Assembly (NCBI GenBank): GCA_037045535.1
Contig: JBAOHI010000071.1
Coordinates: 310,001-374,000 of the forward strand
Length of the DNA: 64,000 bases
DNA from: Competibacter_A sp037045535
GTDB lineage: Bacteria > Pseudomonadota > Gammaproteobacteria > Competibacterales > Competibacteraceae
Reading direction: 5' to 3'
Under the pieces are notes generated by a model. It saw nothing but the letters and a program-made list of their open reading frames with translations, was not told the origin of the DNA and made no database searches. This document shows positions 9,053 through 18,230 of this stretch, in pieces. Positions within the stretch are counted from its first letter, which is position 1, and each line of letters starts with the position of its first letter. Both the position numbers and the translations under genes were made by a program.

Positions 9053-10144
9053 ATGGGCATCCAATGCGGTATCGTCGGTTTGCCGAACGTCGGCAAATCC
9101 ACTCTATTCAACGCCTTGACCAAAGCCGGGATTCAGGCCGAGAACTATCCATTTTGCACCATCGATCCCAATGTCGGGGTCGTCCCGGTGCCTGACCCAC
9201 GACTGGGGGCGTTAGCCTCCATCGTCAAGCCCCAGAAGATCGTGCCGACCACGGTCGAGTTTGTAGATATTGCCGGGCTGGTGGCCGGAGCGTCCAAGGG
9301 TGAAGGGTTGGGTAATCAATTTCTCGCCCATATCCGTGAAACCGACGCCATCGCTCATGTGGTGCGCTGCTTTGAGAATGACGACGTGATTCACGTCTCC
9401 GGCGGTGTGAATCCACGCGCCGATATCGAAACCATCAATACCGAGTTAGCATTGGCGGATCTGGCGACGGTGGAAAAAGCGCTGCTGCGCGCTGAAAAAG
9501 CGGCCAAGGCCGGCGGTCGGGAGGCACTGGAGCGCAAGGTGGTACTGGAACGGGTACAGGCGCATCTGAACACGGGAGCGCCACTGCGAACACTAGCGCT
9601 GGCCGCCGAAGAACGTGAATCACTGCGGGATATCTTTCTACTGACGGGCAAGCCGGTGCTGTATGTTGCCAACGTCGCCGAGGATGGTTTCACCAAGAAT
9701 CCATTGTTGGATCAGGTTGCTGAAATCGCCGGACAAGAGGGTGCCGGCGTGGTGCCGGTATGCGCGGCCATCGAAGCGGAGCTGGCCGAACTGGACGATA
9801 CCGATAAAGCCGAGTTTTTAGCCGACTACGGGCTATCCGAACCCGGTCTGGACCGGGTCATTCACGCCGCTTATAAGCTGTTGGGGCTGGACACCTATTT
9901 TACCGCCGGTCCCAAGGAAGTGCGTGCTTGGACCGTTCGGGCGGGTTCCACCGCCCCCCAGGCAGCGGGAGTGATCCATACCGATTTCGAGCGTGGGTTC
10001 ATCCGCGCCGAGGTGATCGCTTACGCCGACTATATCGCCTACAGCGGCGAGGCCGGTGCCCGTGAGGCAGGCAAGTGGCGATTGGAGGGCAAGGAGTACA
10101 TTGTCCAGGAAGGCGATGTGATGCATTTCCGGTTTAATGTTTGA
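9053..10144 (+). CDS. ychF: Redox-regulated ATPase/GTPase YchF
   Basis: A universally conserved Obg-family P-loop protein that prefers ATP and associates with ribosomes. The ATG at 9053 (MGIQCGIVGLPNVGKS) gives 363 residues, the usual length. The P-loop is GLPNVGKS (residues 9-16), followed by FVDIAGLV and a C-terminal TGS domain. It is 4 bases downstream of pth, a conserved neighbour. Confidence 0.98.
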   Translation: MGIQCGIVGLPNVGKSTLFNALTKAGIQAENYPFCTIDPNVGVVPVPDPRLGALASIVKPQKIVPTTVEFVDIAGLVAGASKGEGLGNQFLAHIRETDAIAHVVRCFENDDVIHVSGGVNPRADIETINTELALADLATVEKALLRAEKAAKAGGREALERKVVLERVQAHLNTGAPLRTLALAAEERESLRDIFLLTGKPVLYVANVAEDGFTKNPLLDQVAEIAGQEGAGVVPVCAAIEAELAELDDTDKAEFLADYGLSEPGLDRVIHAAYKLLGLDTYFTAGPKEVRAWTVRAGSTAPQAAGVIHTDFERGFIRAEVIAYADYIAYSGEAGAREAGKWRLEGKEYIVQEGDVMHFRFNV

Positions 10145-10385
10145 AAAAATCGCGCGCTGAAACCCTTGCTTTATGCCCGTGACGGTGTTTCCGCGCTAGA
10201 CGGGTCACTCTGATGCGCGCTTTGCAATCTTGCGAGTCGCATAAAGACGGATGGTTGGCTTGGCGCCATCCGGAAAGACGGTCCGGTCTGCTTCCCACCC
10301 TATCGCGGCGGTGACTTTTTCACTCGCCGATCTGTGGGTTTGACTATACTGGCTGCCTACTTCGTCACCGCACGCCTCTCCGCTC

Positions 10386-11603
10386 ATGCCCACATCCCCG
10401 ACTTCCCCCGCCCATTTCGCTCCCCTGCGCCTGCGCAAGGATGAAGACCGCCGCCTGCGCGCCGGCCATCTTTGGGTCTACAGTAACGAAATCGATGTCG
10501 AAGCGACGCCGCTGCGCGACTTCCAGCCCGGCCAGCCAGTGGCGATTCAAGCCGGCAACGGTAAAACGCTCGGCACCGGTTACATCAACCCGCACGCCTT
10601 ACTGTGCGCCCGGCTGGTCAGCCGCGATTTGGATCATCCGCTCAGCCCATCATTGCTGGTGCATCGCCTCAACGTCGCGTTGAGCCTGCGCGAGCGGTTG
10701 TACGACCGGTCATTCTACCGTTTGGTCTATAGTGAGGGTGACGGTCTGCCGGGCTTGATCGTGGATCGCTATGGTGACTTGTGCGTCGCGCAGCTCACCA
10801 CTGCCGGCATGGAGCGATTGAAGGACGACATTCTCGCCGCCCTGCAAAAAGTGTTGAAACCGACGGCGGTGCTGTGGCGCAACGACAGTCGGATGCGGGA
10901 AATGGAAGGATTGGAACGATGTGTCGCCGATGCGGTTGGCGAAGTCCCGGAAACCGTGACGGTTGAGGAAGACGGATTACGCTTTCAGATCTCGCCGCGC
11001 ACTGGGCAAAAGACCGGCTGGTTCTACGATCAGCGCGACAATCGTGCCCGACTGGATCGCTACGTTCGAGGTCGGCGGGTGCTGGACGTGTTCAGCTATG
11101 TCGGCGCCTGGGGCGTGCGGGCGGCGGCGCGCGGTGCGCGGGAGGTACTGTGCGTGGATGCGTCCGCGACCGCGCTGGAGCAGGCCATGGCGAACGCAAC
11201 ATTGAATGGGGTCGGCGAGCGGGTCGGAACCGAAGCAGGCGACGCCTTCGAGGTATTGAAGCGTTTGCGCGAGGCCCGCGAGCGCTTCGATGTCGTAATT
11301 GTGGACCCGCCGGCCTTCATCAAGCGTCGCAAGGACTTCAAGGAAGGCGCGCTGGCCTACCGGCGACTCAACGAGATGGCGATGCAAGTGTTGGAGCGCG
11401 ACGGACTGCTGATTTCCTGCTCCTGCTCGCAATTGCTATCGCGCGACGTACTGGTACAAACCCTGTTGCAAGGGTCACGGCATCTCGACCGCAATCTGGT
11501 GATATTGGAACAAGGCCGGCAAGGGCCGGATCATCCGGTTCCCCCAGCGATTCCCGAAACCGACTATCTTAAGATGGTGATCGCAAGAGTATTGCCGACC
11601 TGA
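10386..11603 (+). CDS. rlmI: 23S rRNA (cytosine1962-C5)-methyltransferase RlmI-like
   Basis: A 405-residue SAM-dependent methyltransferase with an N-terminal PUA domain (about 15-95, including RRLRAGHLWVYSNEI) and a Rossmann methyltransferase domain with VLDVFSYVGAWGV, VDASATALEQA and the VDPPAFIKRR motif. This architecture matches RlmI, which methylates C1962 of 23S rRNA. A C-terminal SCSCSQL motif is also typical. It is preceded by a 241-bp intergenic stretch in which I see only weak hairpins and no convincing promoter. Confidence 0.9.
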   Translation: MPTSPTSPAHFAPLRLRKDEDRRLRAGHLWVYSNEIDVEATPLRDFQPGQPVAIQAGNGKTLGTGYINPHALLCARLVSRDLDHPLSPSLLVHRLNVALSLRERLYDRSFYRLVYSEGDGLPGLIVDRYGDLCVAQLTTAGMERLKDDILAALQKVLKPTAVLWRNDSRMREMEGLERCVADAVGEVPETVTVEEDGLRFQISPRTGQKTGWFYDQRDNRARLDRYVRGRRVLDVFSYVGAWGVRAAARGAREVLCVDASATALEQAMANATLNGVGERVGTEAGDAFEVLKRLREARERFDVVIVDPPAFIKRRKDFKEGALAYRRLNEMAMQVLERDGLLISCSCSQLLSRDVLVQTLLQGSRHLDRNLVILEQGRQGPDHPVPPAIPETDYLKMVIARVLPT

Positions 11604-11637
11604 AGAATTTGGGGATCAACCAAAACGGTCTTTTGCC

Positions 11638-11925
11638 ATGCCCATGCACGACCAGGATTCGCAGCAACTGATTCGCGTTCTGGAAGAAATACGCGACAAT
11701 CAAAAAACGCAGTTGGAACGCCAAGCCGAATCGCTCGCACTACAACGCGAGCAGTTTGCGCTGGTCCAGAAGCAAACCGAACGCGCCGAACGCCTGCAAG
11801 ATCGTGCCGAGGAGCTCCAAGCCAAGGGCGCGCAACTCGTCACCGGCGCACGCAAGGGAATGGTGGTCGTCCTGCCTATCATCGTCTTGTTGCTCGCTTA
11901 CTTGAGCTGGCTCATTTTTCGTTGA
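11638..11925 (+). CDS. Small coiled-coil protein with C-terminal membrane anchor
   Basis: Not recognised as a named family. The 95-residue product is a Gln/Glu/Arg-rich heptad-like helix over about residues 8-65, followed by one hydrophobic segment (MVVVLPIIVLLLAYLSWLIF) at the extreme C-terminus, so it would be a tail-anchored inner-membrane protein. It lies 34 bases after rlmI and 6 bases before the acetyltransferase gene on the same strand. Function unknown. Confidence 0.6.
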   Translation: MPMHDQDSQQLIRVLEEIRDNQKTQLERQAESLALQREQFALVQKQTERAERLQDRAEELQAKGAQLVTGARKGMVVVLPIIVLLLAYLSWLIFR

Positions 11926-11931
11926 GCGAGC

Positions 11932-12495
11932 ATGCCCATGATCCGATCCGAGCACGAAAAGATGTTGGCCAATGAACCCTATCGGAGTTCGGACCCGGAG
12001 CTGGTTCAAGCGAGAACGCGGGCACGACTGCTGCTCGCGCGCTTCAACGCCTCGTCCCCGCTCGTTCCCGACGCGCGCCGCGCCATCCTGCAAGAGTTGA
12101 TCGGCGACTTGAGTGACGAAGTCTGGATCGAACCGCCATTCTATTGCGACTACGGTACCCATATCCGAGTGGGACGCGGGACATATTTCAACTTTGGTTG
12201 CGTGGTGCTGGATTGCAATCGGGTCGAGATCGGCGCGTACTGTCAATTCGGCCCCACCGTGCAGCTCTACACGGCCTATCATCCCGTCGATCCCGAGCAA
12301 CGGCGAACCGGTTTGGAAATGGCGGCGCCGATCCGTATCGGAGAAAACGTCTGGGTCGGCGGCGGTGCCATCGTCGGTCCAGGCATCGAAATTGGCGCCG
12401 ATACGGTGATCGGAGCCGGTAGCGTAGTGACACGCAGCCTGCCGGCACGAGTAGTTGCGGTCGGCAATCCTTGCCGGATGATTCGCGAATTGTGA
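11932..12495 (+). CDS. Maltose/galactoside O-acetyltransferase family protein
   Basis: A 187-residue left-handed beta-helix acetyltransferase of the Maa/LacA/NodL group. The N-terminal helical Mac domain (RSEHEKMLANEPY) precedes hexapeptide repeats and the typical IRIGENVWVGGGAIV and IGAGSVVTRSLPA segments. The family transfers acetyl from acetyl-CoA to sugars. Substrate cannot be told from sequence; the neighbourhood gives no sugar pathway. Confidence 0.88.
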   Translation: MPMIRSEHEKMLANEPYRSSDPELVQARTRARLLLARFNASSPLVPDARRAILQELIGDLSDEVWIEPPFYCDYGTHIRVGRGTYFNFGCVVLDCNRVEIGAYCQFGPTVQLYTAYHPVDPEQRRTGLEMAAPIRIGENVWVGGGAIVGPGIEIGADTVIGAGSVVTRSLPARVVAVGNPCRMIREL

Positions 12496-12579
12496 ACTTC
12501 GTGTGTAGCTAAAACCGACCAGTTTGATAAATAATTATTGTTCACCCATTTTGATGAGCTGATTAAGGAGGACCTATCC

Positions 12580-13011
12580 ATGATGCAATTGAAGGAAATT
12601 TTGAAAAACAAGGCGGGCCTGCCGGTGGTCGTGTCTGAGGCCAGCACCGTCGCGTCGGCGATTCGGACCATGAACGAACATCATGTTGGTTCGGTGATGG
12701 TGCAAGGTCCCGGCGGCGAACCGATCGGCATCCTAACCGAACGCGACGTGATACGGCTGTACGCCGAAGGCGAGAGCGATTTCGAAACCATGCTGGTCAA
12801 GGACTGGATGACCACCGCAATGACCATCGGCAAGCCAGGCGATACCCTTAGCGAGGTGCTCGCCATTATGACCGTCAAACGGTTCCGCCACCTGCCAGTG
12901 GTCGAGGATGGCAAAATGGTGGGCGTGGTCTCCATCGGCGACTTGGTGAAGGCCAAGCTGGAAGAAACCGCCTTCGAGGCGAAGGTCCTGCGCGAATACA
13001 TCACGACCTGA
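12580..13011 (+). CDS. Tandem CBS-domain protein
   Basis: A 143-residue protein consisting of two CBS domains, which usually bind adenine nucleotides and act as regulatory modules. The ATG at 12580 follows a strong Shine-Dalgarno AAGGAGG by 9 bases. Visible repeats are VGSVMVQGPGGEPIGILTERDVIR and the second-domain FRHLPVVEDGKMVGVVS with GDLVKA. Similar stand-alone CBS proteins are common in Proteobacteria; target unknown. Confidence 0.9.
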   Translation: MMQLKEILKNKAGLPVVVSEASTVASAIRTMNEHHVGSVMVQGPGGEPIGILTERDVIRLYAEGESDFETMLVKDWMTTAMTIGKPGDTLSEVLAIMTVKRFRHLPVVEDGKMVGVVSIGDLVKAKLEETAFEAKVLREYITT

Positions 13012-13066
13012 TCGGCTCCGGGATGCGGTCCAGCATCCCTCATTTTGCTCTTTCCCCGCTTTCGCC

Positions 13067-13504
13067 ATGAATGCTGCTCCTTTTTGGGAAACTAAACCCC
13101 TCGCTGAGCTGGCCTTGACCGAGTGGGAAGCGTTGTGCGACGGGTGTGGCAAGTGCTGTCTGCACAAACTGGAGGACGAAGAGACAGGCGAACTGTTCCA
13201 CACCAACGTCGCCTGCAAGCTGCTGAATCTTGCCACTACCCGCTGCACACGCTACGCCGAACGCTTCCGCTGGGTACCGGATTGTGTGCAGTTGACACCC
13301 AGCCTGGTCCGGCAAGTGAACTGGTTGCCGCCGACCTGTGCCTATCGCCTGAGAGCGGAAGGTAAACCGTTGCCGGATTGGCATCCGCTGCGGACCGGCG
13401 ATGCCGATTCGACGGGCCGTGCCGGCATGAGCGTGCGCGGCTGGGCCGTGCCAGAGCGGCGAGCGCGACGATTGGAAGACCATATCATCGAGTATCCATC
13501 ATGA
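13067..13504 (+). CDS. YcgN-family cysteine-cluster protein
   Basis: A 145-residue member of the YcgN (UPF0260) family. It has a conserved cysteine cluster: CDGCGKCC near residue 24, then NVACKLL, TTRCTRY, PDCVQL and PPTCAYR, consistent with a zinc- or iron-binding CxxCxxCC protein. The family function is unknown. The stop overlaps the ATG of the downstream metallo-hydrolase (ATGA), so the two are probably co-translated. Confidence 0.88.
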   Translation: MNAAPFWETKPLAELALTEWEALCDGCGKCCLHKLEDEETGELFHTNVACKLLNLATTRCTRYAERFRWVPDCVQLTPSLVRQVNWLPPTCAYRLRAEGKPLPDWHPLRTGDADSTGRAGMSVRGWAVPERRARRLEDHIIEYPS

Positions 13505-14199
13505 AAGTCCGCTGCATCACCTTGGGCGCATTCCAGGTTAACGCTTATCTGCTCGAAGACCCGGCTACCGGCGCTTGCGCGGTGGTCGATACCGGCGAAG
13601 GGCCGGATTTGGCGAACGCGCTCGTCAAGATGGAGCCCCGCCCGGATCTGCGGGCGATTTTGTTGACCCACGCCCATTTCGATCATGCCGGCGGCTTGGC
13701 CGACGTGCAGCAAGAATTCCCCGGGGCCGTTACTTATCTTCCGGTGCTGGAGCGGCAACTGTTCGACATGTTGCCGAACCAGGGTTCGCTTCTGTTCGGC
13801 ATGGCGGAGTTCGACCGGCCGTGCGGACGAATCGACCAGTATGTCGAGGATGGCGATACCGTCGAGGTGGGGGAGTGGCGATTTCGCTTTTTGTCCACGC
13901 CGGGCCATACGCCAGGCCAGGGCTGCTTTTACGACGACAAGTATGTTTTCGTCGGTGACACGCTATTTGCCGGCAGCATCGGGCGCACCGATTTTCCGCT
14001 CAGCGATCCCGAGCTGATGTGGCAGAGCTTGCGGCGGCTGATGGCGCTGCCTGGCCATCTGCTCGTGTGCAGCGGCCATGGTCCTGTCACCACCCTGGAG
14101 GAGGAATTGCGCGGCAATCCGTTTCTGGATTACCTGCGCCGCGAGCGCGGGATGCCCAGCTTCGGCTCTGGCATGGCGCCCGGACCACGCTGGGGTTGA
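13501..14199 (+). CDS. Metallo-beta-lactamase-fold hydrolase (glyoxalase II-like)
   Basis: A 232-residue MBL-fold protein with the metal-binding THAHFDHAGG motif at about residues 58-67, a second histidine in TPGHTPGQGC, the FVGDTLFAGSIGRTD motif, and the C-terminal GHGPVTTLEEE histidine. This set is typical of the YcbL/glyoxalase II branch, which hydrolyses thioesters such as S-lactoylglutathione. The ATG at 13501 overlaps the YcgN-family stop; longer upstream frames are out of the family. Confidence 0.9.
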   Translation: MKVRCITLGAFQVNAYLLEDPATGACAVVDTGEGPDLANALVKMEPRPDLRAILLTHAHFDHAGGLADVQQEFPGAVTYLPVLERQLFDMLPNQGSLLFGMAEFDRPCGRIDQYVEDGDTVEVGEWRFRFLSTPGHTPGQGCFYDDKYVFVGDTLFAGSIGRTDFPLSDPELMWQSLRRLMALPGHLLVCSGHGPVTTLEEELRGNPFLDYLRRERGMPSFGSGMAPGPRWG

Positions 14200-14219
14200 A
14201 CCGGTAGGGAACGGCGGCG

Positions 14220-14993
14220 ATGTGTGAGCTGCTTGGGATGAGTGCCAACATTCCCACCGATATTTGCTTCAGCTTCACCGGCCTGATGCAGCGCGGTGGC
14301 AAAACCGGGCCGCACCGGGACGGTTGGGGCATCGCCTTTTACGAAGGGCGTGGTTGCCGGACTTTCCATGATCCTAACCCCAGCGCCGAGTCGGAAATCG
14401 CCCGGCTGGTGCAGCGTTATGCGATCAAGAGTCTGATCGTCGTGAGTCATATCCGCCGCGCCAACCGGGGTCGGATCTGCCTGGAGAATACCCACCCGTT
14501 CAGCCGCGAGTTGTGGGGGCGCAATTGGGTATTCGCTCACAACGGGCAACTGCGCGGCGTGAAGCGGTTGCCGCTCGGCCATTATCGCTCCATCGGCACC
14601 ACCGACAGCGAACATGCCTTCTGTTGGCTGCTGGGGCGGATCCGCGACCGATTTCCCGCCCCACCTCGCCCCGCCAGCCTGTGGCGCTGCATCCGTGAGC
14701 TGGCGTTGGAGTTGAACCCGCTCGGCGTTTTCAATTTTCTGATGAGTGATTCCACTTATCTATACGCCCATTGCGGCACGCAATTGTCCTGGTTGACGCG
14801 CCGGGCGCCGTTCGGCAAGGCTCGTTTGATGGACGCCGACATGATGGTGGATTTCCAGGCGGAAACGACACCCAACGATATCGTGAGCGTGATTGCAACC
14901 CGGCCACTGACCGATAACGAGTCCTGGACGGTGATGCGCCCTGGTGCGCTGGCGATTTTCTGCGCCGGCGAGCGGGTAGCGGAATTCAGCTAG
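14220..14993 (+). CDS. Class II glutamine amidotransferase YafJ-like
   Basis: A 257-residue Ntn-type glutamine amidotransferase domain protein. The nucleophile would be Cys2 (MCELLGMS), with GPHRDGWGIAFY, SHIRRANRG and WVFAHNGQL supporting the glutaminase fold; the length matches E. coli YafJ. The acceptor substrate is unknown. Its 3' end overlaps by 4 bases the 3' end of the convergent NlpC/P60 gene. Confidence 0.9.
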   Translation: MCELLGMSANIPTDICFSFTGLMQRGGKTGPHRDGWGIAFYEGRGCRTFHDPNPSAESEIARLVQRYAIKSLIVVSHIRRANRGRICLENTHPFSRELWGRNWVFAHNGQLRGVKRLPLGHYRSIGTTDSEHAFCWLLGRIRDRFPAPPRPASLWRCIRELALELNPLGVFNFLMSDSTYLYAHCGTQLSWLTRRAPFGKARLMDADMMVDFQAETTPNDIVSVIATRPLTDNESWTVMRPGALAIFCAGERVAEFS

Positions 14994-15520
14994 CCGGAAA
15001 AACCGCTACTGCCGATCCGAGGGCCGACCATCGGCGGGTCAGTGCCGTCCAGGAACGTTGCGCCGCCGATCAGATGCTGTTGCCAGTAGCGCTGATTCAG
15101 ATCGGTTTTGAGCACCCGGCGGGTGCTGGAAGAGGCATGGATCATTTTGCCTTTGCCCGCGTAAATTCCGACGTGGGAAACTAATCCATCACCGCCATGG
15201 AAAAACAGTAGATCGCCCGGCAGGACATGGCGTTGCGGGCGTCCAGCTCGAAGTTGGGCGGCTGCGGTGCGCGGTACCCGAATATCGGCCTGATGGTAGG
15301 TGTATTGTACCAGGCCGCTGCAATCCATACCGTCCGGCGATTCTCCGCCCAGCACATAAGGTGTCCCGATCAAGCGTTCAGCAGTGGCGAGAATGCGCTG
15401 ACGGGCCGCACTCTGCTCACCGGTTCCAGTCGTGGGTGTGGTGCAACCGCTCAAGCCCAGCAACCCGACCAGCAACGGGAACAGGGGAAGCGCCCAGTGA
15501 ATGCGTGAGGGGAAGTACAT
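14990..15520 (-). CDS. NlpC/P60 family lipoprotein (murein endopeptidase)
   Basis: A 176-residue protein with a signal peptide ending in lipobox LSGC and an NlpC/P60 papain-like domain. The catalytic cysteine is in MDCSGLVQY, the histidine in SHVGIY and the third polar residue in MIHASS. The family cleaves D-Glu-diaminopimelate bonds in peptidoglycan stem peptides in the periplasm, like E. coli Spr or NlpC. Stands alone on the minus strand. The 194 bases before slyD hold no gene. Confidence 0.93.
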   Translation of the reverse strand: MYFPSRIHWALPLFPLLVGLLGLSGCTTPTTGTGEQSAARQRILATAERLIGTPYVLGGESPDGMDCSGLVQYTYHQADIRVPRTAAAQLRAGRPQRHVLPGDLLFFHGGDGLVSHVGIYAGKGKMIHASSSTRRVLKTDLNQRYWQQHLIGGATFLDGTDPPMVGPRIGSSGFSG

Positions 15521-15714
15521 GGCGATGAATTGCCCTTGGTTGGCCTCGGTGAACGAACGGTTTTTCCGCTAATCCGCTAAGGATAGAAGAAAATGCGATT
15601 ACAGAGGTAGGGGTCCGAAACTGATTGAAATTAGCCGGAATTGACGCTGATTGCGGCGGATGCCTCCAGGATGGTCTATAGTAGGACGCTAAATTTCAGC
15701 GAACAGGTGCGCTC

Positions 15715-16194
15715 ATGAAAGCAACGCAAGGCAGGGTCGTGTCCCTCCACTATACCCTTACTGACGATCACGGTCTGGAACTCGATTCCAGCCGCGGGCG
15801 CGAGCCGTTCGCCTATCTGCACGGTTATGGCAACATCATTCGCGGGCTGGAAGTCGGGCTGGAAGGCAGCGAAGCCGGGTTTCTCTCGAATATTAAGGTG
15901 GCGCCCGCCGATGGTTATGGCGAATACAACCCCGAGGCCGTATTCGAGGTGCCGCGTGGGCAATTTCCGCCGGGTGAAGAGATCCAGGTCGGGATGCAGG
16001 TGCAGGGCGAGGGTGAACACGGCATGCTGAATTTTACCGTGGTGGAAGTGAACGGTGAGGGCGTGGTGCTGGACGCCAATCATCCGATGGCCGGCAAAAA
16101 CCTCAATTTCGCTGTCGAGGTGCTGGAGGTACGGGAAGCGACGGCGCAAGAACTCGCTCACGGACACGTCCACGCTCACGGTCATGACCACTAA
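15715..16194 (+). CDS. slyD: SlyD-like FKBP peptidyl-prolyl isomerase
   Basis: A 159-residue FKBP with an IF (insert-in-flap) domain: the N-terminal VSLHYTLTDDHG strand, the SSRGREPFAYLHGYGNIIRGLE catalytic region and the inserted chaperone domain with GYGEYNPEAVFEVPR. The C-terminus ends in a histidine-rich tail (GHVHAHGHDH), suggesting metal binding as in SlyD, though shorter. Cytoplasmic folding helper with possible nickel role. Confidence 0.93.
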   Translation: MKATQGRVVSLHYTLTDDHGLELDSSRGREPFAYLHGYGNIIRGLEVGLEGSEAGFLSNIKVAPADGYGEYNPEAVFEVPRGQFPPGEEIQVGMQVQGEGEHGMLNFTVVEVNGEGVVLDANHPMAGKNLNFAVEVLEVREATAQELAHGHVHAHGHDH

Positions 16195-16306
16195 TCGATA
16201 CCGTCCGCTGGTTCCCACGAGTATCGCACGCATGTTCCCCAGCGAGGATTGCCGTGTAGAATAGCTCCGATAAACCTGCGTTCAGTCCGAGGTGTTCCCC
16301 GCCGTT

Positions 16307-17026
16307 ATGCTGCTGCGATCCACTCATGCCGCCAACGAAGACCTCCTGCCCTTCGAACTCAAGGGCAGTTTGTTCACTCTGACCGTCTTGCATCTTTTTC
16401 GGCTGGATCGACCGGCGATCGAACGATATCTGGCGGAAAAAATTAAGCAGGCTCCCAGCTTTTTCAACAACACGCCGGTAGTGATCGATCTGGAGGGCTT
16501 GGCGGAGCCCAAGGATGGCGCGGACCTTAGGGGGTTGTACGAACTGCTGCGCGGGCACGGCATGATCCCGGTCGGCATTCGTAACGGTGGCCCAAAATTT
16601 CAAGCGGCCGCCCGTCTGGCTGGAATTCCGGTGTTACCGGAAAGCCGCGCTAGCGGCGCCGCCAAAAAACCCGAGCCGTCCGCCCCAGGGGCGCCACGGA
16701 CCCGCATCATCAATCATCCGGTGCGTTCGGGCCAGGAAATCTACGCGCCGGACGGCGATTTGGTAATCTTGGGCGCGGTGAGCGATGGCGCCGATGTGGT
16801 GGCTGATGGCAATATCCACGTTTACGGGGCCTTGCGCGGCCGCGCCTTGGCAGGGGTCAAGGGGGATGTCGAAGCCTGGATTTTCTGCCAGAGCCTTGAA
16901 GCGCAGCTGGTATCGATCGCGGGCCGCTATCGACTCAGCGACCAACTCGATCCATCCGAGTGTAATAGAGCAGTGCAGATTCACTTGAAGGAAGAACGGC
17001 TGATCATCGAACATTTGGTTCGTTGA
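16307..17026 (+). CDS. minC: Septum site-determining protein MinC
   Basis: MinC inhibits FtsZ polymerisation away from mid-cell. The product (239 residues from the ATG at 16307; an in-frame GTG at 16292 is an alternative) has the N-terminal domain FELKGSLFTLTVLHL, a variable linker rich in Ala/Pro, and the C-terminal beta-helix with IYAPDGDLVILGAVSDGADV and GNIHVYGALRGRALAG that binds MinD. First gene of minCDE. Confidence 0.96.
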   Translation: MLLRSTHAANEDLLPFELKGSLFTLTVLHLFRLDRPAIERYLAEKIKQAPSFFNNTPVVIDLEGLAEPKDGADLRGLYELLRGHGMIPVGIRNGGPKFQAAARLAGIPVLPESRASGAAKKPEPSAPGAPRTRIINHPVRSGQEIYAPDGDLVILGAVSDGADVVADGNIHVYGALRGRALAGVKGDVEAWIFCQSLEAQLVSIAGRYRLSDQLDPSECNRAVQIHLKEERLIIEHLVR

Positions 17027-17093
17027 TCCACCGTGTGTTGCGAACCAGGGGGTCGGTTCGGTCATTATCAACCTAACAGGGTAGGATAACAGC

Positions 17094-17906
17094 TTGGCAA
17101 CCGTCATCGTCGTGACCTCCGGCAAGGGAGGCGTGGGCAAGACCACGACCAGCGCCAGTTTCGCCACCGGTTTGGCCCAGCGCGGCTACCGGACTGTGGT
17201 GATCGATTTTGATGTGGGATTGCGCAACCTGGATTTGATCATGGGTTGCGAGCGCCGGGTTGTGTACGACTTTATCAACGTTATCAACAATGAGGCTAAC
17301 TTGAACCAAGCGCTGATTCGGGATAAGCGCGTGGAGAATCTCTACATTTTGCCGGCTTCGCAAACCCGCGACAAGGATGCCCTGACCAAGGAAGGGGTGG
17401 AAAGAATCTTGGACGAACTCAAACAGAGTTTTGAATACGTGGTCTGCGATTCGCCGGCCGGCATTGAACGAGGCGCGCTGATGGCGCTGTATTATGCCGA
17501 CCAAGCATTGGTGGTCACCAATCCGGAAGTGTCCTCGGTGCGCGATTCTGACCGGATCCTCGGTATTCTCGCCAGTCGGTCGCGCCGGGCTGAGCAAGGC
17601 GAGCCTCCGGTCAAAGAACATTTGGTATTGGCGCGTTACGCACCCGACCGTGCCAACCGCGGCGACATGCTGACCGTGGAGGACGTTCTCGAAATTCTGG
17701 GCATCCCGTTGCTGGGCGTCATCCCCGAATCACCGGCGGTATTACAGTCTTCAAATGCTGGAGTTCCGGTGATTCTCGAAGAGAGCAGCGATGCCGGTGC
17801 CGCGTATGGAGATTTGGTCGATCGATTCCTGGGGAAGGATTTGCCCCACCGGTTTACGGAGATCCAGAAGAAGGGGTTTTTGAAGCGCCTGTTTGGCGGG
17901 GGATAA
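17094..17906 (+). CDS. minD: Septum site-determining ATPase MinD
   Basis: MinD is the membrane-binding ATPase that recruits MinC and oscillates with MinE. The frame opens with TTG at 17094; there is no ATG that fits the family start (MATVIVVTSGKGGVGKT). The deviant Walker A is GKGGVGKT at residues 10-17, with VIDFDVGLRNLD and a C-terminal amphipathic membrane-targeting helix (KKGFLKRLFG). Length 270 is normal. Located 67 bases after minC and 3 bases before minE. Confidence 0.97.
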   Translation: MATVIVVTSGKGGVGKTTTSASFATGLAQRGYRTVVIDFDVGLRNLDLIMGCERRVVYDFINVINNEANLNQALIRDKRVENLYILPASQTRDKDALTKEGVERILDELKQSFEYVVCDSPAGIERGALMALYYADQALVVTNPEVSSVRDSDRILGILASRSRRAEQGEPPVKEHLVLARYAPDRANRGDMLTVEDVLEILGIPLLGVIPESPAVLQSSNAGVPVILEESSDAGAAYGDLVDRFLGKDLPHRFTEIQKKGFLKRLFGGG

Positions 17907-17909
17907 GCC

Positions 17910-18188
17910 ATGGGTCTGTTTGACTATTTTCGCTCGCCTCCTAGTAAATCGGCGGCGCTGGCTAAGGAAAGACTTCAAATCATCGTAGCTCACGAGCGAG
18001 GCAGTCGCCGCAGCAGCCCCGATTATTTGCCGGCGCTCAAGAAAGAGTTGCTGGAGGTCGTGCGTAAGTACGTCCCGATCGATCAAAGCCAGGTCAAGGT
18101 TCATCTGGATCGCGAGGGTGGCTACGAGATTTTGGAGCTCAACATCACGCTGCCCGACGAGGAGCAACGCCTCGGCCAGCAACGATAG
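17910..18188 (+). CDS. minE: Cell division topological specificity factor MinE
   Basis: MinE stimulates MinD ATPase and gives the Min system its oscillation. The 92-residue product has the membrane-targeting N-terminus (MGLFDYF), the anti-MinCD helix around LAKERLQIIVAHERG and the dimerisation domain with VKVHLDREGGYEILELNI. It follows minD by 3 bases. Confidence 0.97.
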   Translation: MGLFDYFRSPPSKSAALAKERLQIIVAHERGSRRSSPDYLPALKKELLEVVRKYVPIDQSQVKVHLDREGGYEILELNITLPDEEQRLGQQR

Positions 18189-18230
18189 CAGGATTTTCGA
18201 CCTGACGCCGTTCAGACAAGTGCCAGCCTC

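Noticed and set aside
15641..15682. TTGACG with TATAGT upstream of slyD
   Set aside because: Spacing is 30 bases; no alternative -35 at a proper distance.
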